A DNA stretch of 29,529 nucleotides, taken from contig BFEA01000022.1 in the NCBI GenBank assembly GCA_003427395.1, positions 1,153,602 through 1,183,130 on the forward strand. The letters are read 5' to 3'. The notes under the pieces were generated by a model. It had not been told where the DNA came from, searched no databases, and saw only the letters and a list, made by a program, of their open reading frames with translations. The number at the start of each line of letters is the position of its first letter. Positions within the stretch are counted from its first letter, which is position 1. The stretch is from Chara braunii. Its lineage: Eukaryota > Streptophyta > Charophyceae > Charales > Characeae. Of this stretch, positions 9,495 through 19,487 are shown in pieces. The position numbers and the translations under genes were made by a program.

Positions 9495-9502
9495 CTTTAT
9501 AG
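9495..9502 (-). promoter_or_regulatory. TATA-like box upstream of the 8888-9298 ORF
   Basis: Minus-strand CTATAAAG sits about 197 nt upstream of the ORF start. The intervening sequence has TTGGCGTCCTGGTAATG at about 9344-9328, which ends like a tRNA-complementary site but matches no tRNA I can name. Suggestive only. Confidence 0.3.
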
Positions 9503-10003
9503 GTTCGCCGCAGACCGCGATCCTCGTGCTCTTAACAAGGGACTTCGTGCAGTCTTTAGAATTCAATATTTTAGCGATCTGTAAATTCAGAAAATAACAA
9601 AATAAGATAAAACAAATTAAACAGAGAAAACGAAAGGCTGAACCCCAATGGTCATAACGCAAGCGACTCACTTTGCTCAGCCACTAGTCCCTTCATTTTT
9701 GGCATGAAAATGATCGCACGCTCGTTGTAGTGGTCCCATAACGGGATACGGGCGGACGCGTCCCTCCTTGCAAAGGAGGTCACCGAACTACCCCTCACGG
9801 GTACCCATGTCCAATGGTAAGGAGGGGACTCACGACCTTTCGCAGGAGGTGATGAGTCTCCTACGGTCGCGGCCGCGGGTGCTCCCATTTTGGGGTCCCC
9901 ATGTCGGCAGTACCTCACCGGTCGAACTCACGAAGACTAAAACAAAAGGTCGGGCAGTCCAGACCACTCACTTTCGAATCAAGATTCAAACTCAGACCAT
10001 ACG
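9503..10003. other. No gene recognised
   Basis: AT-rich at 9580-9630, then GC-rich. An 88-codon minus ORF (9918-9652) has no recognisable domain. No repeat beyond short motifs is seen. Confidence 0.4.
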
Positions 10004-10157
10004 TTTCCCCCACGATATGACCAGGCGGGGAACTGGAACTCGAACAGGCGGAATAAAAAGAAACTATTAGAAGAAAAGGATTTCCCCCGCGATTTGACTA
10101 GGCGGGGAACTAGAACTCGAACAAACCGAATAAAAAGGAACTATTAGAAGAAAAGGA
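10004..10157. repeat. Tandem duplication, 77 bp unit
   Basis: Two adjacent copies start at 10004 and 10081. Both read TTTCCCCC.CGAT.TGAC, AGGCGGGGAACT, GAACTCGAACA, then AATAAAAAG and ACTATTAGAAGAAAAGGA. The copies differ at about ten positions. Confidence 0.9.
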
Positions 10158-10686
10158 AAGAGAGAGAAAAGACCCTAGCGCTCCCTCAGCCATGGGATCG
10201 TCCGATTTGACACCTGGGGGTAGAGGTTCGAGTTTTGACACAAGTACGAAATGTAAACTTTTCTTTCCATTTTTTTTTCTGTTTTTTTTTTTTTTTTTTC
10301 CCGTGGGCTGGTACCTGACACCTAGCGGAGAGCCGGGACACCGTGCCTGCTGACATAATACCAAACCCTTGCCTAGCGTCTGCGCTGGGCCAAAATGAAG
10401 TAGGCAGTTAGTACAAAAGCAGCAAGGATCGGAGTTGCACCCGCTCATTTTCACAACAGTCTACAGTAGAGCTTCTTACAACGATATGTGTTAGCACTCT
10501 TTCTTTGCAGCGCACTCTTCCCTTCTCAATTGTGCTGCAGTCTTGCGTGACCTGCTCAACCTCCTCCCTTTTCCCCCTTTTGTAGTGTGGCCCTCTTTAC
10601 TCTTACGGTGTCTTCTCTCGGCCTATGTCTTCGTTACTGCACACTTTTTCTTTCCACCTTTTTCACGATTGTAACTTCATCTTGCC
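10158..10686. other. No gene recognised; T homopolymers
   Basis: A broken run of about 30 T near 10265-10300 is flanked by unique sequence. The stretch from 10480 to 10680 is pyrimidine-rich. No coding or RNA feature is supported. Confidence 0.4.
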
Positions 10687-10992
10687 ATGCCTGAGGCACG
10701 TCGGGTACAGGGAAGAGGGAGAGGTGGAAGGGGAGGGAAGGCTCCAAAGGAGCCAGCCCCACGTGCCAAACAGCACGTCAGCTCGGAGGAGGAAGAAGAG
10801 AGGTACGGGTATGGAACCCACTCAAGGGCCTACCCACGCCCGTCATACCTGGGTGGTACGAAAGAACCCCATCCCCAACGAGGATGTAATACTATCAAAA
10901 GAAACATGAGGCGCGCTACGGCGCTCCTAACACTTCCTCCCCTCCATACTCCCCTAGAATACTTGTCACCCCCGTGGCAAGCAAAGCGTTAG
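10687..10992 (+). CDS. Unrecognised 101-aa ORF with RG-rich N-terminus
   Basis: I do not recognise it. Residues 1-20 are rich in Arg and Gly (RGRGGRGG), followed by Pro/Ala/Lys and a short Glu run. The rest is basic without a clear fold. RG boxes bind nucleic acid in many proteins and also occur in element A Gag, so a broken gag-type fragment is possible. The upstream 150 nt are pyrimidine-rich. Composition alone does not show that it is expressed. Confidence 0.25.
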   Translation: MPEARRVQGRGRGGRGGKAPKEPAPRAKQHVSSEEEEERYGYGTHSRAYPRPSYLGGTKEPHPQRGCNTIKRNMRRATALLTLPPLHTPLEYLSPPWQAKR

Positions 10993-12070
10993 TGCCTGTA
11001 CATTCATCCTCTATTCCATGCGCGACTCCCTCTTTTCCCCAGCTCAATAGTTGCACTCTTTGCTCCATTTTCTTCCTTCTCGCTCTACTTGAGATTGAGT
11101 TCATGGTTGTCTTTTACATCTTGCATAAGCATGAGACCCTTCCCTTGAACTTTTGAGTCTTCCCTTTTCTTCATGTCTTAGTCCATTTCACATCTCATAG
11201 AGTCCCTGACTTAAGCGTTTGAATACCTTGAGGCCGGGGATGCAGGTTCCTCGTTAACCAGGCCGCTCTATCGGCCACCAAATAAAATTTAAGAAGGATT
11301 GCTTCTCAGTTTTCTCATTTGTTATTTGGCCATGACTTTTATTGTCTTGAAATCCGAATTTCTTTTTAACCTTCTCAGTGGGGAAGTTACCTTGTCCCCC
11401 ACTTCTGGTACCTGGATTTGATCACTGCGGTCGGGGACCGGCTCACCCTCCAGTTTTTGGCCTAGGGTGCTGGCTGCCCCGCCCAAATTTTTAAACATGG
11501 TTCCCGGTCTAACCACTGTTCCAGACTCTGGTGAACCTCACTGGATTGCATCCTCTGACTGCGGTAGGGTTCCAACTGACCCTTCTTGACCTCACAGGCC
11601 AGACCCCCGGAGTCTTAGCCTCAGTCAACTATGAAATTTGACACTCGAGTCGGGGACCTGCTGACCCCACCAGATTGCAACCTGCTGCGGTAAGGCTCTG
11701 GCTAGCCCCGACAATCAATGCATCTTAGGTTAGAGAAGAAAACCCCCGGCACAGACAATCAAACAAACATATCAAGCCCACAGTCAGACAACCAATGCCT
11801 CAGATAACAGAACGAACATTTCTCAAGAGACGTCCCTTCAGTCTCAAGAGGCACTGAACTGCAATAAACAACAACCGACAATGTGGTTCCATGAGGCCTC
11901 CCTTCAGTCTCAAGAAATACAACGTGTTGATGCCAACGAGGTCCCTTCCTTGGTATGAGAATACTCCGAAGAGATCTTTTGTCAACCTCAAGGAAGCATA
12001 GAGATACTAGCACCAGAGAGATCCCTTCCCTTATCTGAGACAGAAGATAAGGCAACTTGGTCAAAAAATA
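10993..12070. other. No gene; degenerate repeats
   Basis: Between 11400 and 11720 a loose motif recurs with spacing of 100-150 nt: GGGGACC..CT..CC, GATTGCA.CCT, CTGCGGTA.GG. Near 11836 and 11911, CCCTTCAGTCTCAAGA occurs twice, 75 nt apart. ORFs here are short and without domains. This could be the LTR or 3' end of element C or an older element. Confidence 0.4.
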
Positions 12071-12230
12071 CGAAGTCTCCCTGCTGACAACTCTCTAGTC
12101 AGGCAAAGTTGAACTTCTTTAACCCTATCTTCTTGATAATTCTCTTGGACAGGCCACTCAGTCAAAGGAATCGAAGTCCCTCTCCTGACAACTCTTTGCC
12201 CAAGTAGAGTTGAACTTCTCTATACCCCCC
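12071..12230. repeat. Imperfect tandem duplication, period about 101 bp
   Basis: CGAAGTCTCCCTGCTGACAACTC (starting 12071) recurs as CGAAGTCCCTCTCCTGACAACTC (starting 12172). Each is followed by a CAAAGTTGAACTTCT or TAGAGTTGAACTTCT block. Confidence 0.75.
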
Positions 12231-12699
12231 AGATTTCCTGTTAATTACAAGGAATTAATGCTGATTATTCTTTGAAATGCCACAACCACGAGTCCCCTGA
12301 ACTTGACACTACGTCAATACTCAAAAGGGTGTCTCTCATCACTTTCTCATTGCAACTGTACCTCATAGTTGTTTCCCACTTAGGGATCGAACACTCGTGG
12401 ATCAACTGTGGCTCTACATCAATGACTCTCGTTACCTTTGTAACAAAGTTAACTCAGGTGCAAAATCAAATACGAATCATCTGAAAGATCTCTCTCAAGT
12501 CTCTTGTGTCAAGATTGACATGCCGAAGATTGACATACCAAATTGACAATGCAAGAGTAATCAGAGTCTGCCGAAACTTTTGTCTTTGCAATATCTCACT
12601 GTCTCATTGTGCTTCTTTTCAGTTTCATGAAGTTGCTCTCTTATTGGACGGTTGACCTTTTTTTCCCTTTCTTTACAATCATTGTAGGGACCAAGTCAG
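12231..12699. other. No gene; probable 3' non-coding part of element C
   Basis: No coding signal. It lies directly downstream (minus sense) of the integrase end of element C, where a 3' untranslated region and LTR are expected, but neither terminus nor a paired LTR was found. Confidence 0.35.
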
Positions 12700-13122
12700 G
12701 GTCTCTGAAGATAAACTAGCAAGCCTTGACCCTGATACCATGTCATGGACTCTTGAACCATCCATCTCTTATACCATGTCATAGACTTTGCCCTCTGCTT
12801 CACCTGTAATTGTGTAGGGACCGAGCTATCTGGGCTCTTATCGTTTGGTCCACTGTGTCTCAAGGGAGTTGTCAAATAGGAGGACAATGTTTCCAACCTT
12901 TAGTTTTTCTTTTCTTATGTATCTCTTCTTGTTCAATCTCTCTTGGTCTGATAATATGCTGGTTGTCATTCTCTTTGCAGCATCCATTACAGCTTGGTCA
13001 ACCTCTGATATTTGTCTCATTATGATATAAAGAAGCTCTGAAAGAGAGTATTCTCTGTCACTCTCTTGACTTGACCATGATTTGACTATACTCTCAATAG
13101 GTAATGTAGCATACCGACCATA
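12700..13122 (-). pseudogene. Element C integrase C-terminal (GPY) region
   Basis: Continuation of the integrase after a TGA. A helical segment (13020-12838) ends in LKVGNIVLLFDNSLETQW, followed in the same frame by two stops and then GPYTITGEAEG (GPY at 822-814 of the 12000s) and SGSRLA near the end. This is the GPY module of gypsy integrases, used in DNA binding. The TAG at 12828-12826 replaces the position just before LGPY where the family usually has Trp. Broken but recognisable. Confidence 0.7.
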
Positions 13123-13830
13123 TCACAGAGTGAATGAAGCATAACTAGTGGTTCTCTTGACAGTGATGTTGTCTGCATAGACCGCGACTCTTAATACTTT
13201 TGGCCAGTTACAGAGGTTCCCTTCACACCACTTAGCCAATGAATCTTTCAGAGTTTTGTGACCTCTCTCGACCGGAGTATTTGCTTGAGGATGGTAAGTG
13301 GTTACATATCGAATTCTGACGCCCAGTCTGAGAGTGGTTCTTCTCACAATCTCATTTCTGAATTCAAATCGTCTGTCTGAGATAAACTCTCTAATGAAGG
13401 GATATCTGAGATAGACTTCCTCTATCCAATCTGCCACTTTTTCGGTTGTCTTCCTCTTCAGAGCCTTTGCCTCTACATACCCAGAAAAGTTCTCTCTCAT
13501 GTTCAGTATATATCTCATACCACCTCTGCTTAGGGGCATGGTGATGAGATCCAAGTGAACGTGGTTGTCTGACTCTACCAGGATAGTAGGAATTAAAGAC
13601 TCAATCATCCTTGTTGTAGACCTCTTCTCGCATAACACACATGATTTGCATAATTTGTAAATCATGTTCCTTATGCCAGACCAAAAGTAAAGTTTAACTG
13701 TCTTAGAGTAAGTTGCTTCAGCAACTCTATGGCCACTAGCAACCCCCTCGTGTAGGGCAACAATTATTTCTAACTGTCTTTTCTTCTCATAGACCACCCT
13801 TAATGGAGGCAATCCTCCCTTGTCATCCAC
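13123..13830 (-). pseudogene. Element C integrase (HHCC and DDE core)
   Basis: The 235-codon open frame holds the zinc-binding HHCC (His27, His34, Cys64, Cys67) and the catalytic triad Asp94, Asp152 and Glu188. The spacing of 35 residues between the second Asp and the Glu is exactly D,D-35-E. The second Asp lies in ISDRRFEF, where many relatives have SDRG or TDNG, and the Glu lies in PVERGHKTL. It ends at a TGA just before a YGR block that belongs to the same protein. The core could fold, but the element around it is broken. Confidence 0.85.
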
Positions 13831-13966
13831 GAAGAGGTGAACCTCTCTTTAGCCTAAACTTATTGCTTGAGTTTTGGCGGTAATATTCCTTTAGTTGTTC
13901 TCTTTCCATCCTCTTTCTAATTTCTTGGTAACTTTCATCGTATTCCTAAAAAATGAATTAAATCTC

Positions 13967-14350
13967 TTATTCTTTCTTTTCAATCTCTTCTTCATCCTTA
14001 GATCCAGAACTTTCCTCTATTTCATGGGCAGACATTGTTGTTGTGCTGACTCTGGTGTACCAGTCGTTTTGTTCTTCCTCTCCCTCTTTCTCAAGTACAA
14101 ATTCGTAAATATAAGCATCACGGATTTCTCCCCATCTGTCTCTTTCTTCAGGCCATAAGCTCCATTTATAGGAACTTTGAGCCTTATAATTTTCATCATC
14201 CTCTTCATTTATGAAATTATCAACGTAAGCACATTTTTCAATTGTCTCATCAACGTCTTCATCTTCGTCTCTTCTCCATTTTATTCGGCTTAGACCATCT
14301 GCTCGATTTTTCTCAGTATGAATCTTTTCTAGTTTAAAATAAAAAATTCA
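13967..14350 (-). pseudogene. Element C RNase H C-terminus and acidic tether
   Basis: An open minus frame without an ATG runs from a TGA at 14350-14348 to a TAA at 13969-13967. It begins with KLEKIHTEKNRADGLSR, the usual end of gypsy RNase H. An unusually acidic stretch of about 100 residues follows (WRRDEDEDVDE, EEDDE, EEIEKKE) before integrase. The segment just upstream (about 14440-14351), in the same frame, has the TDASDVIGAI-like connection block. Confidence 0.65.
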
Positions 14351-14449
14351 GATGAAGGCAATCCACGTGCTTACTGTTGGATCTACTTGTTGATGTTTTT
14401 TAATAGCACCAATCACATCAGATGCATCAGTCCTCAAGATGAATCTCGT

Positions 14450-14686
14450 TCAAAGTACATAATGCCTGAAGCACATGAGACAGTGAATAATTGCCAGTAA
14501 CTCTTTCCTGAATTGGGTGTAGCCTCTTTCTGTAGAGTTAAAAGTTTTACTATCAAATCTTAGAGATCTCTCTTTCCCATTCTCATCTTTCTGAATAAGT
14601 ACACCACCAAGAGTTACTGACCCTGCATTTGCCTCAATGATGAAGGGTCTTACTTTTTCATCATCATAGAAAGGCACCCCCAACAC
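14450..14686 (-). pseudogene. Element C RNase H, N-terminal part
   Basis: Residues RPFIIEANAGSVTLGGVLIQ are the first beta strands of gypsy RNase H. The usual first catalytic Asp is replaced by Glu in IEANAG, which may itself be inactivating. NSTERGYTQFRKELLAII contains the second acidic site. The frame is lost after CFRHYVL at 14450 and picked up again in another frame. Confidence 0.75.
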
Positions 14687-15004
14687 TACACCTCCATCTT
14701 TTAATTTTTTTGTAAAGTTTCTGCGACTATCTGCTTTTCTCTATCCAGGATAAGTCATCCTCCTGCCTGTCCGTCTCCTATAGAGGCTTTGCAAGGGCAA
14801 CAAAATGAGGAATAAAAATCCTCCAAAAGCCACAGACGGCCAAAAAACTTCTAACGTCTGTCACTCGCTTGAGAGGCAGAGGTCAGTTCAAAATCTTATC
14901 TATTTTCGTGGGGCCAGGACTCCTACCTTTGGAGAAACATCTGAAGCCCAAGATGGTTACCGCTGCTTGAAAGAGAAGGGACTTTGGCCCACTGGCAGTT
15001 AGAT

Positions 15005-15470
15005 TATATTTCTAAAGTCTCTCTAGGACCCGCTTTACCTTTTCAACATGCTCCAGACAAACTTTCTGACTCTATTTCTAACCGAAGTTTCATTTTTTAC
15101 TATAGGTCCTTTTACAAGGTTATCATCAATATAGGGACTGGTTATCTCAGGGAAAATATCTTGTATGACTTCGATCATATCCCTTTGAACCACTGCCACA
15201 CCATTGGTTCAGCCCTGAGGTACCACACATATTTGGATCTTCCCTCCTGGCGTATGCATGACAGACATTGGTCGGCTCGTGGAATCAATGGAAAACTGAC
15301 CGTAGCCAGAATATAAATCAATTAAAGAATAAATGCATCGACCAGCAAATGATTCAGAATGAAGATCCACATTAGGGAGACTTCCTGCATCACGTACCGT
15401 TATTGAGTTAAGCTTCTGAAGATTGTGTATCCACCTCAGTCCACCCCTGGTTTCTAAAAGCAAAACCAGT
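15005..15470 (-). pseudogene. Element C reverse transcriptase
   Basis: The frame holds LRWIHNLQKLNSITVRDAG, SLIDLYSGYGQF and VPQG, then a TGA (15211-15209) at a position usually Trp. Beyond the stop it continues in frame with VAVVQRDM and the catalytic YIDD at 15133-15122. These are the fingers-palm blocks of a Ty3/gypsy RT. Confidence 0.82.
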
Positions 15471-15582
15471 GGTTAACCTACGATCCATCAGCAGGTTCAA
15501 CAACATTAGAGACAATCTTTTTATCAAGATACTTTACCACCTTCGCCTCTTCCTTTAGAACATACTTGATCGGTCTATCATT

Positions 15583-16197
15583 CTATGGGATATGATCAAC
15601 TGACCAAATTTTTGTCATCTTAATCATATCCGCATCCAACCACTCTCTTTCTTCATCATTAAAGGAGAATGCACTAGAGAACTCTTGACAAACTTTGAAG
15701 ATATATTCCTTCTCTTTAGGCAAGATAAACTGATATGAGATCTTCATTGTGTCAAACCTTTCCGTAGCGACTTCATTCCCCAATTTTGCAGACTCCTTTA
15801 ATGCTTTAACAATTCCTCTCTTTTTCCATTGCTTCATCATAATTTTTTTTTATCAGGACTGCCATCGGTTTTGTTTTCACCCCTTTGGGCTTGTACTTTC
15901 TCTTTGGCCCAGTGGCTATTTTCCTAAAAAAGGATGAGTTGATGCAAACTTTAATTTCATTTTCCCACTTTTAGCAGTGTCAACAACCTTTTTGAATGCT
16001 TCAATCTGCCCATCTTCATCTTTGAGTTTGCCAAGATCTTTCATTATCTTCAAAATTTGATTAATATCCATTGAGACTTCCTCTTTGATGTTTTGTTTGT
16101 CTTTCCCTCTTGTTTTCGTTGTCCTCTCAACAATTTTTCCCCTTCTTATTGAGTTGATTGATAACTGGTGCTTATGATTGTGATTAGTACAGACCAT
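15583..16197 (-). pseudogene. Element C protease-RT linker
   Basis: Two minus ORFs (16197-15916 and 15840-15583) in the order expected between protease and RT. The second ends with FSFNDEEREWLDADMI and DHIP, resembling the segment just before the RT core in this lineage. The first is Lys-rich and not recognised. A few frame changes separate them. Confidence 0.5.
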
Positions 16198-16213
16198 AAA
16201 GGTTTGTTTTTGG

Positions 16214-16663
16214 TCAGTCTGTGGATCTTGTAAACCGATTCAAGATGACCTTTATGACTGAAGAATTAGACAACCTGCATTCTATGCAAGAATTGAGTGC
16301 CCAAGATATAATCATGATCCAAGTCTGGCACCACGAACCCAGTAGCTCGACAAACATCATCCCAACTTTGATAGGCAAATTTTCAATAAAACTTGTCAAA
16401 AAGAGTTCTCCAACAATATCGTATATATGCTGTGAAGATCTATCAATGGTCAAGTCACAACCCTTTATAGTCTTCTGGGAGAGAAAAACCATTTTTGCCC
16501 CAGAGTCTACCAAGACCCGGATCTTCACTTGATTGATGTAAATAGTTAAGTGTTTGTAACCCATGGTAGCGAATCTCATCTTGCACCCTGACAATGACCA
16601 GCTCCCTTGACTAGGGAAAACCAACCTCAAGTGGTTAACCTCCATCTTTTTCTTTTCGACCAA
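16214..16663 (-). pseudogene. Element C aspartic protease
   Basis: VKIRVLVDSGAKMVFLS carries the DSGA active-site motif of retroviral-type aspartic proteases, preceded by a strand-rich YKHLTIYIN segment. The sequence after about residue 95 is unlike a protease and is probably frameshifted. It marks the upstream limit of recognisable element C. Confidence 0.7.
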
Positions 16664-17634
16664 CTTCGTTAATTTTCTCTCGATTTGGGTGCTAGAGTCA
16701 TTGCTTCTTTGAAAGATAGAGTTACTTTTGTTTCCTCTAACATTTTTGTGATTACATCAGTGATTACTGTCCATCTTCCAGTTTACTCTTGAAGAAAGAA
16801 ATAGAGTCGCGTCAGTAGTTTCAGACGACTTACAGATAGACATTTGGAGGGTTATGACGGTACAAAAGACTCAGTTGCTAGACTAATAGGCGATTATCTA
16901 TTTCGCATTGCCGTTAAGGCTGAGTCTATGAGCTTTCCGATGATATATGGGATCAACCTTGTATATAACCATGATTTCGAGTGTGGGTCATTACTTTTAT
17001 GGGATTGTGCGAACGTACTGGATCAAACTATCCACTTTCTAGGCTTTGTTTCAGTTTTGGTAGGATGCAAGTGGAGGGCTTCTATGGTTAGATCGTCCGT
17101 ACGTTTAACGCTCAATCACCTTCACGAGAACACTTGGGATGATTTTGTGTATATCGATCAGTTATAACCTGTAGGGTATGCTACACAAGGTCATTTGTTT
17201 CTGATTGAAACTTTGATTGGTGATGGTTTGAGATTTGTGATAATTTGAAACTCGAGATAGTCTGGATTTCTTTTTTGGAATCATTTTGATACGTTTTTTT
17301 TATCCCTTCAGATTGCAGGTTCGTGCGCGTCCCGCTTGTCATTATCGTTCTCACCATTGTGACTTTGTGTGTGTTTCTATGTTTAATTATAATGGACATA
17401 CGAGAAAGAAAAGGGTTAAAAGTGTGGAAGAAAAATGTGGCAAATCTTGAATAAAGTATGTTCGAGCCAAAGAGGGTTCAATGAAGTGAAGAAAGCGTGA
17501 TTACCAGTGATATATTTTTGGGAGACTCAAAGAGTCCAAAAATTATATTGAGTTATAAATGAGAGAGAGGTCATGCTTGAGGGCGGCCTGAGTGGTTACT
17601 TTTTGGAAAAAGAGATCCATTAATTTTTTTTATC
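16664..17634. other. No recognised gene
   Basis: A plus-strand ORF of 107 codons (16844-17167) is present but has no recognisable domain or family. AT-rich sequence with TTTTTT runs follows. A gag for element C would be expected here on the minus strand; none was found. Confidence 0.4.
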
Positions 17635-17953
17635 TTCCGCCAGAATCGACAACTCCATTCTGTTGGTTATCAGCTGTCGGTGGGGCCGTCGTGTGCGGCA
17701 TAGAAACCCGCCTGTTCTGGGACCTTTTATGATTGGCCTTTGGTTGTGAGTCACAGATGGTTTTGTGTGTGGCAGAGAGTAAGGTAAGAGTTTTTTATCC
17801 TCCACCAGAATCGACAACTCCACTTTAATGGTTCTCAGCTACCGTTGGGGACGCCGTCTGCGGCAGGGAAAACCGTCTGATTCTGGAACCCCTCATGACT
17901 GAATTTTTGGTTGAATCACAGATGGTTTTGTGTGCGGCAGAGGGTAAGGAAAA
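17635..17953. repeat. Tandem duplication, period about 165 bp
   Basis: CCAGAATCGACAACTCCA occurs near 17640 and 17805, with a partial third start CCAGAATCGGCA near 17959. Each copy contains GTTGGG/GTGGGG, GTCTGCGGCA/GTGTGCGGCA, a CTCATGA/TTATGA segment and CACAGATGGTTTTGTGTG. Minus-strand ORFs of 67 and 78 codons here are repeat-derived. Confidence 0.88.
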
Positions 17954-18154
17954 AACTGCCAGAATCGGCATCCCTGTTGCTCTTTCATCCTTTTTTGACA
18001 TCTCGATCCATTGAGGGGGGATAGCCTCCCTCAATTGTCTCACCCTTTGCGTCTTCTTCATTCATCTGTGCAGGGCCTCCTCCATTTCACTGTTTGCTCG
18101 CAAATCCTTCCGCTCCTAATCCCACAAGTGGCCCACCTTATAGATTCCTTACGC
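17954..18154. other. Unique flank before the left repeat of element B
   Basis: No gene. The five bases before the repeat are TACGC (18150-18154), the possible left target-site copy. The matching right copy is outside the window. Confidence 0.4.
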
Positions 18155-18722
18155 TGTGACGAACCAATTTCTGTTCCGCGCGACTTTCTGCGCGAGGACA
18201 ATGAGGGGTCCTAAGATGGGAAGGATGGGCCAATTACGGGAGATCGGGATCGAAGGGAAAATTGCATCGGTGTCCTCGCTTCTTCGTCGTTTTACGTCGC
18301 TTCTTTTCGGATGGCTGGGTTCGGAGCCGGGCGAGTCTCGGGATGGTCGATTGAGTGGCTGGCGCATCGACAGAGGCGCGATTAATAATGTTTGACGTCG
18401 CTTCTTTCTTGTTCTGTTGTCAGGTCCTTGACGCGGTGATCGCGTAGGATGTTTTGCTTCTTTTTGAATTTCTTTTTGAATCTTGTCGAGCCTCAATGGC
18501 TCTCGAAATTGTGGATTTTCTTTTCGGATTTGTGCTCTTTGCATTTTTGTAGTAAGTAGGAATTTAGGAATTTAGTCATTTCTTTTGCCGCGCGGTGGCT
18601 TTTTACTCGCGCGTTTCTTTTTGCGGCTGCAACGGAGCTGTGATTAGTTGGCGCCCTTAATCTTGTGTGTAACTGTAATTTTGGGCGGGCGCCCTTGTAA
18701 CTGTATCTTTCTTCTTGAGCTT
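18155..18722 (+). repeat. Left long direct repeat, probable 5' LTR start of element B
   Basis: It begins TGTGACGAACC (TG, as LTRs do) and matches 28963-29529 at about 95% by eye. Differences are mainly C/T and A/G. The sequence upstream of 18155 does not match that upstream of 28963, so the boundary is sharp. The copy is cut by the N gap at 18723. Internal direct repeats include GGCGCCCTT and GTAACTGTA, each twice near the end. Confidence 0.82.
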
Positions 18723-19487
18723 NNNNNNNNNNNNNNNNNNNNNNNNNNNNNNNNNNNNNNNNNNNNNNNNNNNNNNNNNNNNNNNNNNNNNNNNNNNNNN
18801 NNNNNNNNNNNNNNNNNNNNNNNNNNNNNNNNNNNNNNNNNNNNNNNNNNNNNNNNNNNNNNNNNNNNNNNNNNNNNNNNNNNNNNNNNNNNNNNNNNNN
18901 NNNNNNNNNNNNNNNNNNNNNNNNNNNNNNNNNNNNNNNNNNNNNNNNNNNNNNNNNNNNNNNNNNNNNNNNNNNNNNNNNNNNNNNNNNNNNNNNNNNN
19001 NNNNNNNNNNNNNNNNNNNNNNNNNNNNNNNNNNNNNNNNNNNNNNNNNNNNNNNNNNNNNNNNNNNNNNNNNNNNNNNNNNNNNNNNNNNNNNNNNNNN
19101 NNNNNNNNNNNNNNNNNNNNNNNNNNNNNNNNNNNNNNNNNNNNNNNNNNNNNNNNNNNNNNNNNNNNNNNNNNNNNNNNNNNNNNNNNNNNNNNNNNNN
19201 NNNNNNNNNNNNNNNNNNNNNNNNNNNNNNNNNNNNNNNNNNNNNNNNNNNNNNNNNNNNNNNNNNNNNNNNNNNNNNNNNNNNNNNNNNNNNNNNNNNN
19301 NNNNNNNNNNNNNNNNNNNNNNNNNNNNNNNNNNNNNNNNNNNNNNNNNNNNNNNNNNNNNNNNNNNNNNNNNNNNNNNNNNNNNNNNNNNNNNNNNNNN
19401 NNNNNNNNNNNNNNNNNNNNNNNNNNNNNNNNNNNNNNNNNNNNNNNNNNNNNNNNNNNNNNNNNNNNNNNNNNNNNNNNNNNNNNN
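18723..19487. other. Assembly gap (765 N)
   Basis: Sequence unknown; the length may be an estimate. It starts directly after CTTCTTGAGCTT, the same bases at which the right repeat meets the window end. Confidence 1.

Larger units (their letters stand above)
12700..16663 (-). mobile_element. Element C: decayed Ty3/gypsy element of a different lineage
   Basis: From high to low coordinates the minus strand holds a protease, a linker, RT, RNase H, an acidic tether, an integrase and a GPY module: the Ty3/gypsy order. Stops and frameshifts separate the blocks, so it is non-functional. The RT motif VPQG in place of LPFG/CPMG, the YIDD box and the ERGYTQFRKELLAIIHCL RNase H block set it apart from elements A and B. 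No gag, PBS or LTR could be identified. Confidence 0.85.

Noticed and set aside
12727-12741. TGGTATCAGGGT on the minus strand as a PBS
   Set aside because: It falls in the reading frame of the integrase C-terminus of element C (DMVSGSRL), downstream of pol, and matches the PBS for only 8-9 bases.
16844-17167. Plus ORF of 107 codons
   Set aside because: Unrecognised, isolated, no repeat or neighbour supports it; such length is expected by chance in AT-moderate DNA.
18649-18656. TGGCGCCC as a tRNA-Lys-type PBS that would end a short LTR
   Set aside because: Only 8 bases match, and similarity between the two long repeats continues past it in both copies, which would not happen at an LTR end followed by different flanks.
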